This document shows, one piece after another, positions 14,319-24,498 of a stretch of DNA of 64,000 nucleotides. Location of the stretch: assembly GCF_003345655.1 (NCBI RefSeq), contig NZ_QQOH01000001.1, forward strand, positions 868,001-932,000. Reading direction: 5' to 3'. Under the pieces are notes generated by a model, which was not told the DNA's origin, searched no databases, and saw only the letters and a list, made by a program, of their open reading frames with translations. Position 1 is the first letter of the stretch; each line of letters opens with the position of its first letter. This DNA is from Motiliproteus coralliicola. Its GTDB lineage: Bacteria; Pseudomonadota; Gammaproteobacteria; Pseudomonadales; Balneatricaceae. The position numbers were made by a program, and so were the translations under genes.

Positions 14319-16592
14319 TTAGACAGTTGACGGGGCGGTAGACTTTGCCGCCTCGTAGCTGAAGCTCAGTTTTTCCGCTTCAACAGACACACGCACCTCT
14401 CCCCCTTCGGTCAACTCACCGAACAGCACCTGCTCAGCCAACGGCTTCTTGATCTCTTCCTGTATCAGTCGCGCCATCGGGCGAGCACCCATCTTCTCGT
14501 CGTAGCCCTGCTCGGCCAACCAGCCTCGCGCCGCCTCATCGACGATCAGGTGAACCTTCTTATCATCCAACTGCGCCTGCAACTGGATCAGGAATTTGTC
14601 GACCACGCCTTTAATCACTTCGGAATCCAGCGAACCGAACTGCACGATCGCATCCAGACGGTTACGGAACTCGGGTGTGAACAACTTGCGGATCGCCTCC
14701 ATGGCGTCGGTGCTGTGGTCCTGATGAGTGAAGCCCATCGAACGACGACTGACCGCCTCAGCACCCGCGTTGGTGGTCATCACCAAAATCACGTTGCGGA
14801 AGTCGGCCTTACGGCCGTTGTTGTCGGTCAAGGTACCGTTATCCATCACCTGCAGTAGCAGGTTAAAGACATCCGGATGCGCCTTCTCAATCTCATCGAG
14901 CAGCAATACACAGTGCGGGGTCTTGGTAACCGCCTCGGTCAGCAGACCACCCTGGTCGTAGCCAACATAACCCGGAGGCGCACCGATCAGGCGCGACACG
15001 GTATGCCGCTCCATATATTCGGACATATCAAAGCGGACCAGCTCGATGCCGAGAATCTTGGCCAACTGAGAAGTCACCTCGGTCTTGCCGACTCCGGTAG
15101 GCCCGGCGAACAGGAAGGAACCGACTGGCTTCTGCTGCTCTTTCAGACCGGCCCGCGACAGCTTGATCGCCGCCGATAGCGTCTCGATCGCGCCGTCCTG
15201 ACCGAACACCACCATCTTGAGATTATCTTCGAGCTTGGACAGCGCTTCCTTATCCGAAGCCGACACACTCTTGGGCGGAATCCGAGCAATTTTGGCCACG
15301 ATCGCCTCTATCTCGGCCACATCGATCAGCGACTTACGCTCATCTTCACTCTTGAGTTGCTGGTAAGCCCCCGCCTCATCGACCACATCGATCGCCTTGT
15401 CAGGCATATGCTTGTCGTTGATATAGCGATCGGCCAACTCCGAGGCGGCGCGCAACGCTTCGTTGGTGTAACTGAGCCGGTGATGCTCTTCGAAGCGGGA
15501 CTGCAGCCCCTGCAGAATCTGGAAGGTTTCGTCGACTGAAGGCTCCAGCACATCGATCTTCTGGAACCGACGAGCCAGGGCGCGATCTTTTTCGAAGATG
15601 CCACGGAACTCCTGGAAGGTGGTCGAACCGATACAGCGCAACTCACCGGAGCTGAGCAGCGGCTTCAACAGATTGGAGGCATCCATAGCACCGCCAGACG
15701 CCGCACCGGCACCGATAATGGTATGAATCTCATCGATAAACAGGATGCTACCGGGCTTGTTGCTGACCTCGGCCAGCAGCCCTTTCAAGCGCTTCTCAAA
15801 ATCGCCCCGGTATTTAGTACCAGCCAGCAGCGCTCCCATATCCAGCGAATAGACCACACTGGTGGCGATCACCTCGGGAACCTCATCCTCGACGATCATT
15901 TTCGCCAACCCCTCGGCGATAGCGGTCTTACCGACGCCAGCCTCACCCACTAGCAGTGGGTTATTTTTGCGGCGCCGGGACAGGATCTGGATAACGCGCT
16001 CCACCTCCTGCTGCCGACCCACCAGCGGGTCGATCTTACCATTGGCGGCCTGCTGGTTGAGGTTGACGGCAAACTGGCTGAGCGGGCTACTCTCCCCTTT
16101 ACCCTCAGCTTCCTCGACACCCTGCTCAGCCTCTTCGAGCTGATGGTCGCTATCAAGAACCTTGGGAATACCATGGGAGATGAAATTGATCACATCGATC
16201 CGCTCCACCCCCTGTTGATTCAGGCTATAGACAGCCTGGCTCTCTTGTTCACTGAAGATGGCAACCAGCACATTTGCCCCGGTCACTTCAGACTTGCCGG
16301 ACGACTGCACATGGAACACTGCACGCTGAAGCACCCGCTGAAAGCCAAGCGTGGGTTGGGTTTCACGCTCATCGTCTTCAACCGGTATCAACGGTGTGGT
16401 GGATTCAACAAAGGCGCTCAAGCTACTGCGCAGCTTATCGATATCAACACTGCACGCTTGCAGCACCTCTAATGCGGAGTGGTTGCGCAACAGCGCCAGC
16501 AGCAGGTGCTCCACCGTCATAAATTCATGACGTTTATCACGAGCCTCTTGGAAGGCCAGACTCAACGTCAGTTCTAGCTCTTTATTCAGCAC
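14319..16592 (-). CDS. clpA: ATP-dependent Clp protease ATP-binding subunit ClpA
   Basis: Hexameric AAA+ unfoldase that feeds substrates to ClpP. The 757 residues hold two Clp-N repeats (1-145), AAA domain 1 with Walker A GEAGVGKT (about 217-224) and [10 protein letters not shown], and AAA domain 2 with GPTGVGKT and [14 protein letters not shown], followed by the D2-small domain. The ClpP-contacting loop is expected near residues 610-620. ClpS lies 16 bases upstream, so clpS-clpA form one transcript. ClpS binds the ClpA N-domain and delivers N-degron proteins made by Aat and Bpt. Confidence 0.97.
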   Translation of the reverse strand: MLNKELELTLSLAFQEARDKRHEFMTVEHLLLALLRNHSALEVLQACSVDIDKLRSSLSAFVESTTPLIPVEDDERETQPTLGFQRVLQRAVFHVQSSGKSEVTGANVLVAIFSEQESQAVYSLNQQGVERIDVINFISHGIPKVLDSDHQLEEAEQGVEEAEGKGESSPLSQFAVNLNQQAANGKIDPLVGRQQEVERVIQILSRRRKNNPLLVGEAGVGKTAIAEGLAKMIVEDEVPEVIATSVVYSLDMGALLAGTKYRGDFEKRLKGLLAEVSNKPGSILFIDEIHTIIGAGAASGGAMDASNLLKPLLSSGELRCIGSTTFQEFRGIFEKDRALARRFQKIDVLEPSVDETFQILQGLQSRFEEHHRLSYTNEALRAASELADRYINDKHMPDKAIDVVDEAGAYQQLKSEDERKSLIDVAEIEAIVAKIARIPPKSVSASDKEALSKLEDNLKMVVFGQDGAIETLSAAIKLSRAGLKEQQKPVGSFLFAGPTGVGKTEVTSQLAKILGIELVRFDMSEYMERHTVSRLIGAPPGYVGYDQGGLLTEAVTKTPHCVLLLDEIEKAHPDVFNLLLQVMDNGTLTDNNGRKADFRNVILVMTTNAGAEAVSRRSMGFTHQDHSTDAMEAIRKLFTPEFRNRLDAIVQFGSLDSEVIKGVVDKFLIQLQAQLDDKKVHLIVDEAARGWLAEQGYDEKMGARPMARLIQEEIKKPLAEQVLFGELTEGGEVRVSVEAEKLSFSYEAAKSTAPSTV

Positions 16593-16607
16593 GCTCTTGA
16601 CCTCTGA

Positions 16608-16967
16608 TCATGCCTTGTCGACTTCACACAACAAGGGATGTTGATTCTCTCTTGCGAATTGGTTTACCTGCGCGGCTTTCGTCTCCGCAACATCTCGAGT
16701 ATAGACTCCGCAAACCGCCTTGCCCTGCGTATGGACCGCCAGCATCACCTGGGTGGCCTTCTCCTGATCCATGCTAAAGAAGATCTTCAACACATCAACC
16801 ACGAAGTCCATCGGGGTATAGTCATCGTTCAGCAAAATTACCTTATACATTGAGGGCGGCTTCAGCGCTGGTTTGGCGGACTGAGTGGCAACTCCGCCTT
16901 CCTGCTCGAACTCGTCCTGGCTACAGACCACCGGCACCGCGCCGTGATCGTCAAAAATCTCAAACAT
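16608..16967 (-). CDS. clpS: ATP-dependent Clp protease adaptor ClpS
   Basis: Adaptor that recognises N-terminal Leu, Phe, Tyr or Trp and hands the protein to ClpA. With the start at [16 protein letters not shown] the protein is 119 residues, normal for the family. The open frame runs 31 residues further upstream into hydrophobic, unrelated sequence, so that start is rejected. The core shows [20 protein letters not shown] (the N-end pocket residues) and the helix [20 protein letters not shown]. Flexible N-terminal tail of about 40 residues. Divergent from cspD, as in many gammaproteobacteria. Confidence 0.94.
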   Translation of the reverse strand: MFEIFDDHGAVPVVCSQDEFEQEGGVATQSAKPALKPPSMYKVILLNDDYTPMDFVVDVLKIFFSMDQEKATQVMLAVHTQGKAVCGVYTRDVAETKAAQVNQFARENQHPLLCEVDKA

Positions 16968-17280
16968 CTTGGCAACCTGAAATGGGTATCTGATCAATAT
17001 GATACCTAAAACAGTCTCGACAAAGCAGCGCAGTTGCAGCAAAGAACCTATTTGGAACACAAGCCCCCAGAAATGGCGGGATTGCGCTAGAATTAAAACA
17101 GACGTTTTAGGCCTTTTTCCTATTTTTTTTTGCTAATAAATGCTCTACCTTGATTGTGTGTCTATCCTTTTTTGAGTGAACGCCAGGGCATTCCAAAAAG
17201 GTTGGTCAGTATTTCGAAAAGCCGAGTCAGTAGTTCGAAAAAGATTATTCACTGTTCTTGTTGTACAAGGGAGGAAGTCT
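16968..17280. promoter_or_regulatory. Divergent clpS/cspD control region
   Basis: A 313-base gene-free region, A/T-rich from 17090 to 17260. It must hold the promoters for clpS (minus) and cspD (plus). The only clear structure is a helically phased repeat at 17191-17241 and a strong Shine-Dalgarno AAGGGAGG at 17267-17274, six bases before the cspD ATG. I could not assign -35/-10 boxes with confidence. Confidence 0.5.
17191..17241 (+). repeat. Phased TTCGAAAA repeats upstream of cspD
   Basis: GTCAGTATTTCGAAAA at 17205-17220 recurs as GTCAGTAGTTCGAAAA at 17226-17241 (one mismatch, exactly 21 bases apart). A weaker third unit, TTCCAAAA, is at 17191-17198, 22 bases before the first. Each core TTCGAA is itself palindromic. 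The ~21-base period is two helical turns, which suits protein binding on one DNA face. A role in the RNA leader is also possible. Confidence 0.6.
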
Positions 17281-17517
17281 ATGTACTCAGGGAAAGTAAA
17301 ATGGTTCAACAACGCCAAAGGCTATGGATTCATCCTTTCGGACTCATGCGAGGAAGACCTGTTTGCGCATTACAGCGCAATCCAGATGGATGGTTACAAG
17401 ACACTGAAGGCCGGACAACCGGTCTGTTTTGAAACCACACCGGGGCCCAAAGGCACCCACGCCATCAACATCCGTCCGGATGAAGACGACGAGCCTGCGC
17501 CGAGAATCGACTCCTGA
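17281..17517 (+). CDS. cspD: Cold-shock-domain protein CspD
   Basis: A 78-residue single-strand nucleic-acid-binding protein of the cold shock family. RNP1 appears as KGYGFILS and RNP2 as DLFAHYSAI. In E. coli, CspD is not cold-induced but appears in stationary phase and blocks replication, and its gene faces clpS as here, so the context supports cspD over cspA. A short acidic C-terminal tail (RPDEDDEPAPRIDS) follows the OB-fold. The start is fixed by AAGGGAGG six bases upstream. The longer open frame adds 35 residues without support. A strong terminator follows. Confidence 0.93.
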   Translation: MYSGKVKWFNNAKGYGFILSDSCEEDLFAHYSAIQMDGYKTLKAGQPVCFETTPGPKGTHAINIRPDEDDEPAPRIDS

Positions 17518-17543
17518 TACAGGAAGTTCCCGGTAGCCACACT

Positions 17544-17569
17544 AGCCTTGCTCTGCAAGGCTTTTTTTT
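17544..17569 (+). terminator. Rho-independent terminator after cspD
   Basis: AGCCTTG and CAAGGCT form a perfect 7-bp stem with a 5-base loop, followed by a run of eight Ts. Confidence 0.92.
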
Positions 17570-17658
17570 GCCTGCAAATCCAAGCAACCAGCCATAACAC
17601 CCAACCATCGTTTACTGCCCAAGCTTGTCCGGAGCATCAGTTCCATAGCTTTCTTTAG

Positions 17659-19104
<1,446 letters not shown>

Positions 19105-19131
19105 TATTGATATATGCTAATTGCTTGATTT

Positions 19132-19157
19132 AAAACGGGGCTTAGGCCCCGTTTTTT
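19132..19157 (+). terminator. Rho-independent terminator after purB
   Basis: AACGGGGC and GCCCCGTT form a strong stem around a 3-4 base loop, followed by a T-run. Confidence 0.92.
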
Positions 19158-19214
19158 GTTTCCTCGTGCTCCTACCGCTTGCCATGCTCTAGCCAAGGCG
19201 ATAAGGTGTGCGCA

Positions 19215-19460
19215 CTTTACCTCAGGTGCTCTGGTTGCTGATATTTGCAACCGAGTGAAACGGGAAGTGGGTGCGACGGCCCAGCGTCAACGAATCAGAT
19301 CGTAGACTGCCTTGGCTGAACTACTCCCACACTGCCCCCGCAACGGTAATTGATCTAAACGGCGACAACGTAACCACTGCTGGTCATCCCGGCGGGAAGG
19401 ATGTCGCCCAGGCGCGAAGAGCGTCGGGTCATAAGTCCGGAGACCGGCCTGCTGGTAACT
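19215..19460 (+). promoter_or_regulatory. Cobalamin riboswitch (adenosylcobalamin aptamer)
   Basis: The conserved core appears in order: hairpin GGTTGC/GCAACC, GGGAAGTGGGTGCGAC, then after an inserted arm CTGCCCCCGCAACGGTAA, CCACTG, GGCGGGAAGG, and the B12 box with AAGTCCGGAGACCGGCCT. The P1 helix probably pairs CAGG near 19223 with CCTG near 19450. Downstream, GGCTCAC at 19471-19477 is complementary to GTGAGCC at 19544-19550, just before a ribosome site at 19558-19562. That suggests an expression platform acting on translation, since no T-run terminator is present. It controls the cobD-bluB genes. Confidence 0.93.
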
Positions 19461-19567
19461 TCCATGAATCGGCTCACTCGGGTGGAGAAGCCAGGAATAA
19501 CACACCGATCAGGGCCCAAGCCTCTGACCGGTCGCCCTGCCCTGTGAGCCATAAAGCGAGAGCTTGA

Positions 19568-19654
19568 ATGGCCCCGATCCATACGCTTTTATCCAACGAC
19601 GCCGCGCGCCAGATTAACGCCCGCGCCCTGCTGCTCGACATCCAACCATGCTAG
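19568..19654 (+). CDS. Possible 28-codon leader ORF overlapping cobD
   Basis: ATG with a good ribosome site (GAGAG five bases upstream) opens a 28-codon frame, MAPIHTLLSNDAARQINARA and eight more residues, ending at a TAG seven bases inside cobD (ATGCTAG overlap). cobD itself has no Shine-Dalgarno sequence, so ribosomes finishing this ORF could restart on cobD. I recognise no family. It may be a coupling leader peptide through which the riboswitch regulates cobD, or chance. The evidence is position and signals only. Confidence 0.4.
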   Translation: MAPIHTLLSNDAARQINARALLLDIQPC

Positions 19655-20688
19655 CTCACGGTGGGCGCCTGAAGCGCGCGGCGAAGCAGTTCGGTATCGA
19701 GGAATCCCAATGGATAGACCTCTCCACCGGCATCAACCCCCAAGGCTGGCAGGTACCTTCGCTACCGACGGCGTGCTGGCAGCGCCTGCCCGAGCAGGAA
19801 GACGGCCTCGAAACAGCGGCGGCAACCTACTATGGCTGCGACTCCCTGCTGCCGGTAGCCGGCAGCCAAGCAGCGATCCAGTCGCTCCCCTATCTACGTC
19901 CACACTGCCGGGTCGGCTTTCCGCTTATCGGCTACGAGGAGCATCGCTACAACTGGCAACAAGCCGGCCATCAGCTAACCCCTTTAGCCACCGACCAGAT
20001 TAGTCAGTTGATCGATCGGCTCGATGTATTGGTATTGATCAATCCCAACAATCCCACCGGGGAACGTTTTTCCACCCAGCAATTGCTGAAATGGCATGCG
20101 ACGCTGGCCCGTCGGGGAGGCTGGCTTATCGTCGACGAGGCCTTTATCGACCCCCAACCCGAGAACAGCCTGCTCGATCATTGCCCTCAGCCGGGTCTGA
20201 TCGTGCTTCGATCGGTCGGTAAATTTTTCGGCCTGGCCGGCATCCGGGCCGGATTCGTCTTTGCTGACCAGTCACTGCTGAAGCCGCTGGCCGAGAAGCT
20301 TGGCCCCTGGCCTCTTAGCGGCCCGACCCGGGAAGCCTGCCGCCAAGCCTTTCTGGACGAGAGTTGGCAACAGAAGACCCGTCAGCACCTCAGCCAACAG
20401 AGCCAGCGGTTACAACGGTTACTGGGTCAGTATTTCGACGCCAGAAACCTGCGAGGAACCGAGCTATTCCAGACCCTCAGCAGCCCCCATGCAACCGTGC
20501 TGTTTCAACACTTTGCCACGCGAGGCATCCTGCTGCGGTTGTTCGAGACAGAACAACTGGTCCGCTTTGGGCTGCCGAACCATCCTGGTGACTGGCAACG
20601 ACTCGACCTAGCCCTGGCAGAGCTTCCAGCGACCTTGCAGAGCACGACAACCGATACCAGTGTAAACGGCGCCATCACTACCCTTTGA
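19648..20688 (+). CDS. cobD: Threonine-phosphate decarboxylase / aminotransferase-like CobD (CobC in Pseudomonas naming)
   Basis: PLP enzyme of fold type I that makes (R)-1-amino-2-propanol phosphate, the linker of the cobalamin nucleotide loop. The 346 residues begin MLAHGGRLKRAAKQFG..WIDLSTGINP, the family hallmark. They contain LINPNNPTGE (substrate Asn), LIVDEAFIDP (PLP Asp/Tyr region) and the Schiff-base lysine in VLRSVGKFFGLAGIRAGF. The start has no ribosome site and overlaps a small upstream ORF, and the end overlaps bluB as TGATG. Controlled by the cobalamin riboswitch upstream. Other cobalamin genes lie outside the window. Confidence 0.92.
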   Translation: MLAHGGRLKRAAKQFGIEESQWIDLSTGINPQGWQVPSLPTACWQRLPEQEDGLETAAATYYGCDSLLPVAGSQAAIQSLPYLRPHCRVGFPLIGYEEHRYNWQQAGHQLTPLATDQISQLIDRLDVLVLINPNNPTGERFSTQQLLKWHATLARRGGWLIVDEAFIDPQPENSLLDHCPQPGLIVLRSVGKFFGLAGIRAGFVFADQSLLKPLAEKLGPWPLSGPTREACRQAFLDESWQQKTRQHLSQQSQRLQRLLGQYFDARNLRGTELFQTLSSPHATVLFQHFATRGILLRLFETEQLVRFGLPNHPGDWQRLDLALAELPATLQSTTTDTSVNGAITTL

Positions 20689-21386
20689 TGGCGCCCAACA
20701 AACCCCTAAACCCCATAACCGAGATAAGTGATCCAGCCATGCAGTCTATTCAAATCTCCGAATCCGAACGCGATGCTTTCTACAAGGTGCTTCACAACCG
20801 CCGCGATGTACGCCGTGAGTTCAAGCCGGATCCGATCCCCCAGGATGTATTGATGCGCGTGCTGGAAGCCGCACATCACGCCCCCAGCGTAGGATTCATG
20901 CAGCCCTGGGACTTTATTCTGGTGGAGGACCTGGCCGTCAGAGAAAAGATCAAGGTCGGCTTTGAGGTAGCCCATGCCGAAGCGGCGCAGATGTTCGACG
21001 CCGAACGTCGGGAGACCTACCGGGGACTCAAGCTGGAAGGCATTCTGGAGTCACCACTGGGGATCTGCATCACCTGTGATCGCCAACGCACCGGCCCCAC
21101 CGTCATCGGTCGGACCGCCAATCCCGAGATGGATCTCTACAGCGCAGTCTGCGCCGTGCAGAACCTGTGGCTAGCCGCAAGAGCGGAAAACCTTGGAGTC
21201 GGCTGGGTCAGCATCATTCATCACGATACCGTACGCCAAGCCCTGGGCATTCCCGACGAGATCATGCCGATCGCCTATCTGTGCATCGGCTACGTCAGCG
21301 ATTTTCACGAAAAGCCGGAGCTGGAAAAAGCAGGCTGGCTGCCACGCGCCGATCTGCAGTCACTGATTCACCACGACCAGTGGTAA
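20688..21386 (+). CDS. bluB: 5,6-dimethylbenzimidazole synthase BluB
   Basis: Flavin-destructase that cleaves FMNH2 with O2 to form dimethylbenzimidazole, the lower ligand of cobalamin. The nitroreductase fold is clear: RRDVRREFKPDPIP (FMN phosphate), AAHHAPSVGFMQPWDFI, LESPLGICITCDRQRTGPTVIGR and AVQNLWLAARAENLGVGWVS, all BluB-specific rather than general nitroreductase. The start overlaps the cobD stop by one base. A later ATG at 20739 would give 215 residues, also compatible with the family. Having bluB implies aerobic, de novo lower-ligand synthesis. Confidence 0.92.
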   Translation: MAPNKPLNPITEISDPAMQSIQISESERDAFYKVLHNRRDVRREFKPDPIPQDVLMRVLEAAHHAPSVGFMQPWDFILVEDLAVREKIKVGFEVAHAEAAQMFDAERRETYRGLKLEGILESPLGICITCDRQRTGPTVIGRTANPEMDLYSAVCAVQNLWLAARAENLGVGWVSIIHHDTVRQALGIPDEIMPIAYLCIGYVSDFHEKPELEKAGWLPRADLQSLIHHDQW

Positions 21387-21479
21387 CCAAAGTTGCACGA
21401 GCTGCAGAATCTAGACAGATGTCAGATCCTGCATGGACTGCTAAACTGGTCGCTCCAGGATTTAGTGTGAGCCCAGCCG

Positions 21480-22052
21480 ATGCCATTACCTCCCTCGCAA
21501 CCCCGCAAGCATCTTCATACCCGCCACGTTGAATGCCATGGCTTTGAGCGGGAAGATGGGTTGTTCGATATCGAAGGCCGGATGACCGATATCAAAACCT
21601 ATGACATCGACAATCAGGATCGCGGCGGACAAATTAAGGCCGGCGAGCCGATCCACAACATGAGCATTCGGCTGACAATGGACCTGGATTTCAACATCCA
21701 TGGTGTCGAAGCGGTGATCGACGACTCCCCCTTCAACATCTGTCCGTCAATCGCCTCCCGGCTCAAGATGCTGGAAGGCAAGCAGATCAAGCCCGGTTGG
21801 AATCGGATGCTGAAGGAGCTGTTCGCCGGAAGCCAGGGCTGCACCCACCTGACCGAACTGCTCGGCCCGATCGCCACCACGGCTTTTCAAGCCACCGGCA
21901 CCGCCAGACGAAAACGCGAAGGCAACAGCTCCAGACCGGCAGCGGCGGGACGATTGATCAACAGCTGCCATGCGCTGTCACAGAGCAGCGAGGTGGTACA
22001 ACGCTTCTGGCCGGACTCTTACCAGCCCGAAACCGGTGATAGCGAGCGCTAA
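21480..22052 (+). CDS. DUF2889 family protein
   Basis: A 190-residue protein of a conserved but uncharacterised proteobacterial family. Recognisable blocks are LHTRHVECHGFEREDGLFDIEG, DRGGQIKAGEPIHNMSIRLT and QGCTHLTELLGPIATTAFQ, where conserved His, Cys and Asp residues suggest a metal- or ligand-binding domain. No signal peptide or membrane segment. The C-terminal ~35 residues are variable. It follows bluB on the same strand after 93 bases, so co-transcription is possible, but I know no link to cobalamin. Confidence 0.8.
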   Translation: MPLPPSQPRKHLHTRHVECHGFEREDGLFDIEGRMTDIKTYDIDNQDRGGQIKAGEPIHNMSIRLTMDLDFNIHGVEAVIDDSPFNICPSIASRLKMLEGKQIKPGWNRMLKELFAGSQGCTHLTELLGPIATTAFQATGTARRKREGNSSRPAAAGRLINSCHALSQSSEVVQRFWPDSYQPETGDSER

Positions 22053-22135
22053 GCCGCTATCACCAAGCTGTTTTCCCCAAGCCACTGTCCGACATCAATC
22101 CAGCGCTGCTACCACCGGGAAGAGATTCTGGATGA

Positions 22136-23245
22136 TTAGCTGTGCTGCCGCCGATAATCCGCAAACCAATCGATGACCTGCTGTTGGTTACCGCGGAACA
22201 GTACCCGCTCTTGCTTTTTGGATAGCTGATAGTCGTACATCGGGTCGTAGTATTGGCTCAACATCGCTTCGATCCATTGATCATGCAGCGAGATATCCTG
22301 ATGCTGCCGATGCTGATCCAAGGCCTGCTGCATCAAGGCCCGAATCTGTTCGTGACGCTCCAACCCCAACCGTTTGCGAACCCGATGTAAGCTTTGCAAC
22401 ATGTAATCCGCATAGGATTGAAAGCCTGCCTGCTCGCCGTAATGGCTGACGTACTCAGCGCAAAGATCCTCGACATAATCGGCACGAACCTGCTCGATCC
22501 GCAACGCCATCGGCTCTTCCAGCACGACGATCGGTGCCTGCCCCATCGCTTCGTGCAGGCTCAGCGGCAGCGAGAGTCGTCCGATCAAACGACTCTCATC
22601 CTCCAGCATCCAGGGCCCCTGGTCCTGCTGTAGCTTTTTCAGCATTGCCACGCCCAAGGCGTTCTCAAAATCGATCTGCGTAGGCTGCGGCTTGACCCGG
22701 CGACCGAAACTGGAGCCGCGGTGATTGGCCAAACCCTCCAGATCGATGCAGGCCTCAATCCGATCCAGCACCCGGGTCTTACCGGTGCCGGTCCGACCAC
22801 TGAGTATCAGCCAGGGATGTTCAGCCGCCTGCTGATCAATCAGATCGATCAGATAGCGACGGACCGCCTTATAGCCGCCCTTGATCAGCGGGTAATCGAC
22901 CCCGACATCCCGCATCCACTGGCGAGAGGTGTTCGAACGCAAACCGCCGCGAAAGCAATAGATATAACCCTCGGGATGGCGTTGGGCAAAATCGGTCCAA
23001 GCCTTGACCCGTTGCTGCTTCAGCTCACCACTGACCAACTGATGGCCTAACTCGATCGCTTTTTGCTGCCCCTGCTGCTTGTAGCAGGTGCCGACCTTTT
23101 CACGCTCCTCATCGGACATCAGTGGCAGGTTGATACTGTTGGGCAACCCACCCTTGGCGTACTCGATCGGCGCCCGGGTATCGATCAACGGACTATCCGC
23201 CAATAAGATCGCCGCGTAGTCGTCCGTATCTGGCCGCTGAGTCAT
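22136..23245 (-). CDS. mnmH: tRNA 2-selenouridine(34) synthase (MnmH/SelU/YbbB)
   Basis: Converts 2-thiouridine at the wobble position of tRNAs for Lys, Glu and Gln to geranyl-thio- and then 2-selenouridine, using selenophosphate. The 369 residues hold a rhodanese domain (about 10-130) with the catalytic cysteine in YCFRGG (Cys97, the same number as in E. coli) and a P-loop domain with SGRTGTGKT (about 149-157). Its ATG overlaps the selD stop as ATGA, so the pair is translationally coupled and works as a unit: SelD makes the selenium donor, MnmH uses it. Confidence 0.95.
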   Translation of the reverse strand: MTQRPDTDDYAAILLADSPLIDTRAPIEYAKGGLPNSINLPLMSDEEREKVGTCYKQQGQQKAIELGHQLVSGELKQQRVKAWTDFAQRHPEGYIYCFRGGLRSNTSRQWMRDVGVDYPLIKGGYKAVRRYLIDLIDQQAAEHPWLILSGRTGTGKTRVLDRIEACIDLEGLANHRGSSFGRRVKPQPTQIDFENALGVAMLKKLQQDQGPWMLEDESRLIGRLSLPLSLHEAMGQAPIVVLEEPMALRIEQVRADYVEDLCAEYVSHYGEQAGFQSYADYMLQSLHRVRKRLGLERHEQIRALMQQALDQHRQHQDISLHDQWIEAMLSQYYDPMYDYQLSKKQERVLFRGNQQQVIDWFADYRRQHS

Positions 23246-24291
23246 GGGCGTTCCACCAGCGAAACCAGCGGTTGCGACGACTGCTGCTCCAGCAATTGAC
23301 CGATGGGCTCGGCGCTGAAGCCGTTGTCACGCAACAGCTGCTGGACCAAAGCCTCATCGGCCTCATCGACCGCCACCAGCAGTCCGCCACTGGTCTGCGG
23401 ATCACACAGAATGGCCTTCTGCTGCTCACTCAGCGGTGCAACCTTGTGACCGTAGCTGGCAAAATTTCGTCCGGTTCCTCCCGGGACACAGCCCTGCTCG
23501 AGATAATCGGCAACCTTCGGCAACAGCGGAATCCGATCCAGTTCGAGCTCAGCACGCAAGCCACTGCCCTCGCACATTTCAAGCAGATGCCCCAGCAAAG
23601 CGAAGCCGGTCACATCGGTCATCGCACTGACACCTTCGATCTTGGCCAGATCCGCACCGATCCGGTTCAGCCGGCACATGGAGTCCCGCGCGATAGGCGC
23701 ATCTTCATCCGCCAATTTTCCCTGCTTCTGTGCCGTCGACAGGATGCCAACCCCTAGCGGCTTGGTCAGATACAGACGACTTCCCGCCTTGGCGGTATCG
23801 TTTCGCTTGATCTTGTCTTGGTCGACCAAGCCGGTAACCGCCAATCCGAAGATCGGTTCTGGCGCGTCGATGCTATGTCCGCCTGCCAACAAAATGCCCG
23901 CTTCAGCACAGGCCTGGCGACCGCCGTCGACCACCTTGGCCGCGATCTCCGGCCCCAGCAGATTGATGGGCCAGCCCAGAATCGCGATGGCCATCGCGGG
24001 CGTGCCTCCCATGGCGTAGATATCCGAGATCGCATTGGTTGCGGCAATCCGACCAAAATCAAACGGATCGTCCACGATCGGCATAAAGAAGTCGGTGGTA
24101 CTGATAACCGCCTGACCGTTATCCAGCGCATAAACGGCCGCATCATCCTTGGAGCTATTCCCTACCAACAGACGTTCATCATCTGGGAGCTGCAACTGGG
24201 TAGCCAGAATGGTTTCCAGCACATTCGGCGCGATCTTGCAGCCACAGCCGGCACCATGGCTGTAGGCAGTTAAACGGACAGGCTCAGTCAT
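23242..24291 (-). CDS. selD: Selenide, water dikinase (selenophosphate synthetase)
   Basis: Makes monoselenophosphate from selenide and ATP. The 349 residues start [16 protein letters not shown], with the catalytic residue a cysteine (Cys16, equivalent to E. coli Cys17) rather than selenocysteine, and the essential Lys19. The AIRS-type ATPase core shows [33 protein letters not shown] and [14 protein letters not shown]. Operon of two with mnmH. No selA, selB or tRNA-Sec is in this window, so from here only the selenouridine use of selenium is supported. Confidence 0.96.
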   Translation of the reverse strand: MTEPVRLTAYSHGAGCGCKIAPNVLETILATQLQLPDDERLLVGNSSKDDAAVYALDNGQAVISTTDFFMPIVDDPFDFGRIAATNAISDIYAMGGTPAMAIAILGWPINLLGPEIAAKVVDGGRQACAEAGILLAGGHSIDAPEPIFGLAVTGLVDQDKIKRNDTAKAGSRLYLTKPLGVGILSTAQKQGKLADEDAPIARDSMCRLNRIGADLAKIEGVSAMTDVTGFALLGHLLEMCEGSGLRAELELDRIPLLPKVADYLEQGCVPGGTGRNFASYGHKVAPLSEQQKAILCDPQTSGGLLVAVDEADEALVQQLLRDNGFSAEPIGQLLEQQSSQPLVSLVERP

Positions 24292-24498
24292 AGAAAATCT
24301 CTTGGGGCTCGATCAGCAAGGCTGATGGGATAAGGATGAAACTCAGGCAGCACGTTATAGCGAAAATGGCTGCAAAAGTCGAAAACCCTTGCCGTTGCGG
24401 CGATCACAGCGCTAGATTAACGACACCTTTAAGCAACGGGGACATCGGACTTGTTCGGTCACGTCCCCAAGGCGCCACCATGAAGATGGACTTAACCA

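Noticed and set aside
19478-19500. Second B12-box-like stretch (AGAAGCCAGGA) downstream of the riboswitch
   Set aside because: The complete aptamer already has its own B12 box at about 19432-19452, and this stretch lacks the flanking core elements; it probably belongs to the expression platform.
24438-24468. GGGGAC/GTCCCC inverted sequence between selD and the activator gene
   Set aside because: Only six paired bases around a 19-base loop, no T-run, and it lies at divergent starts, so neither a terminator nor a convincing operator.
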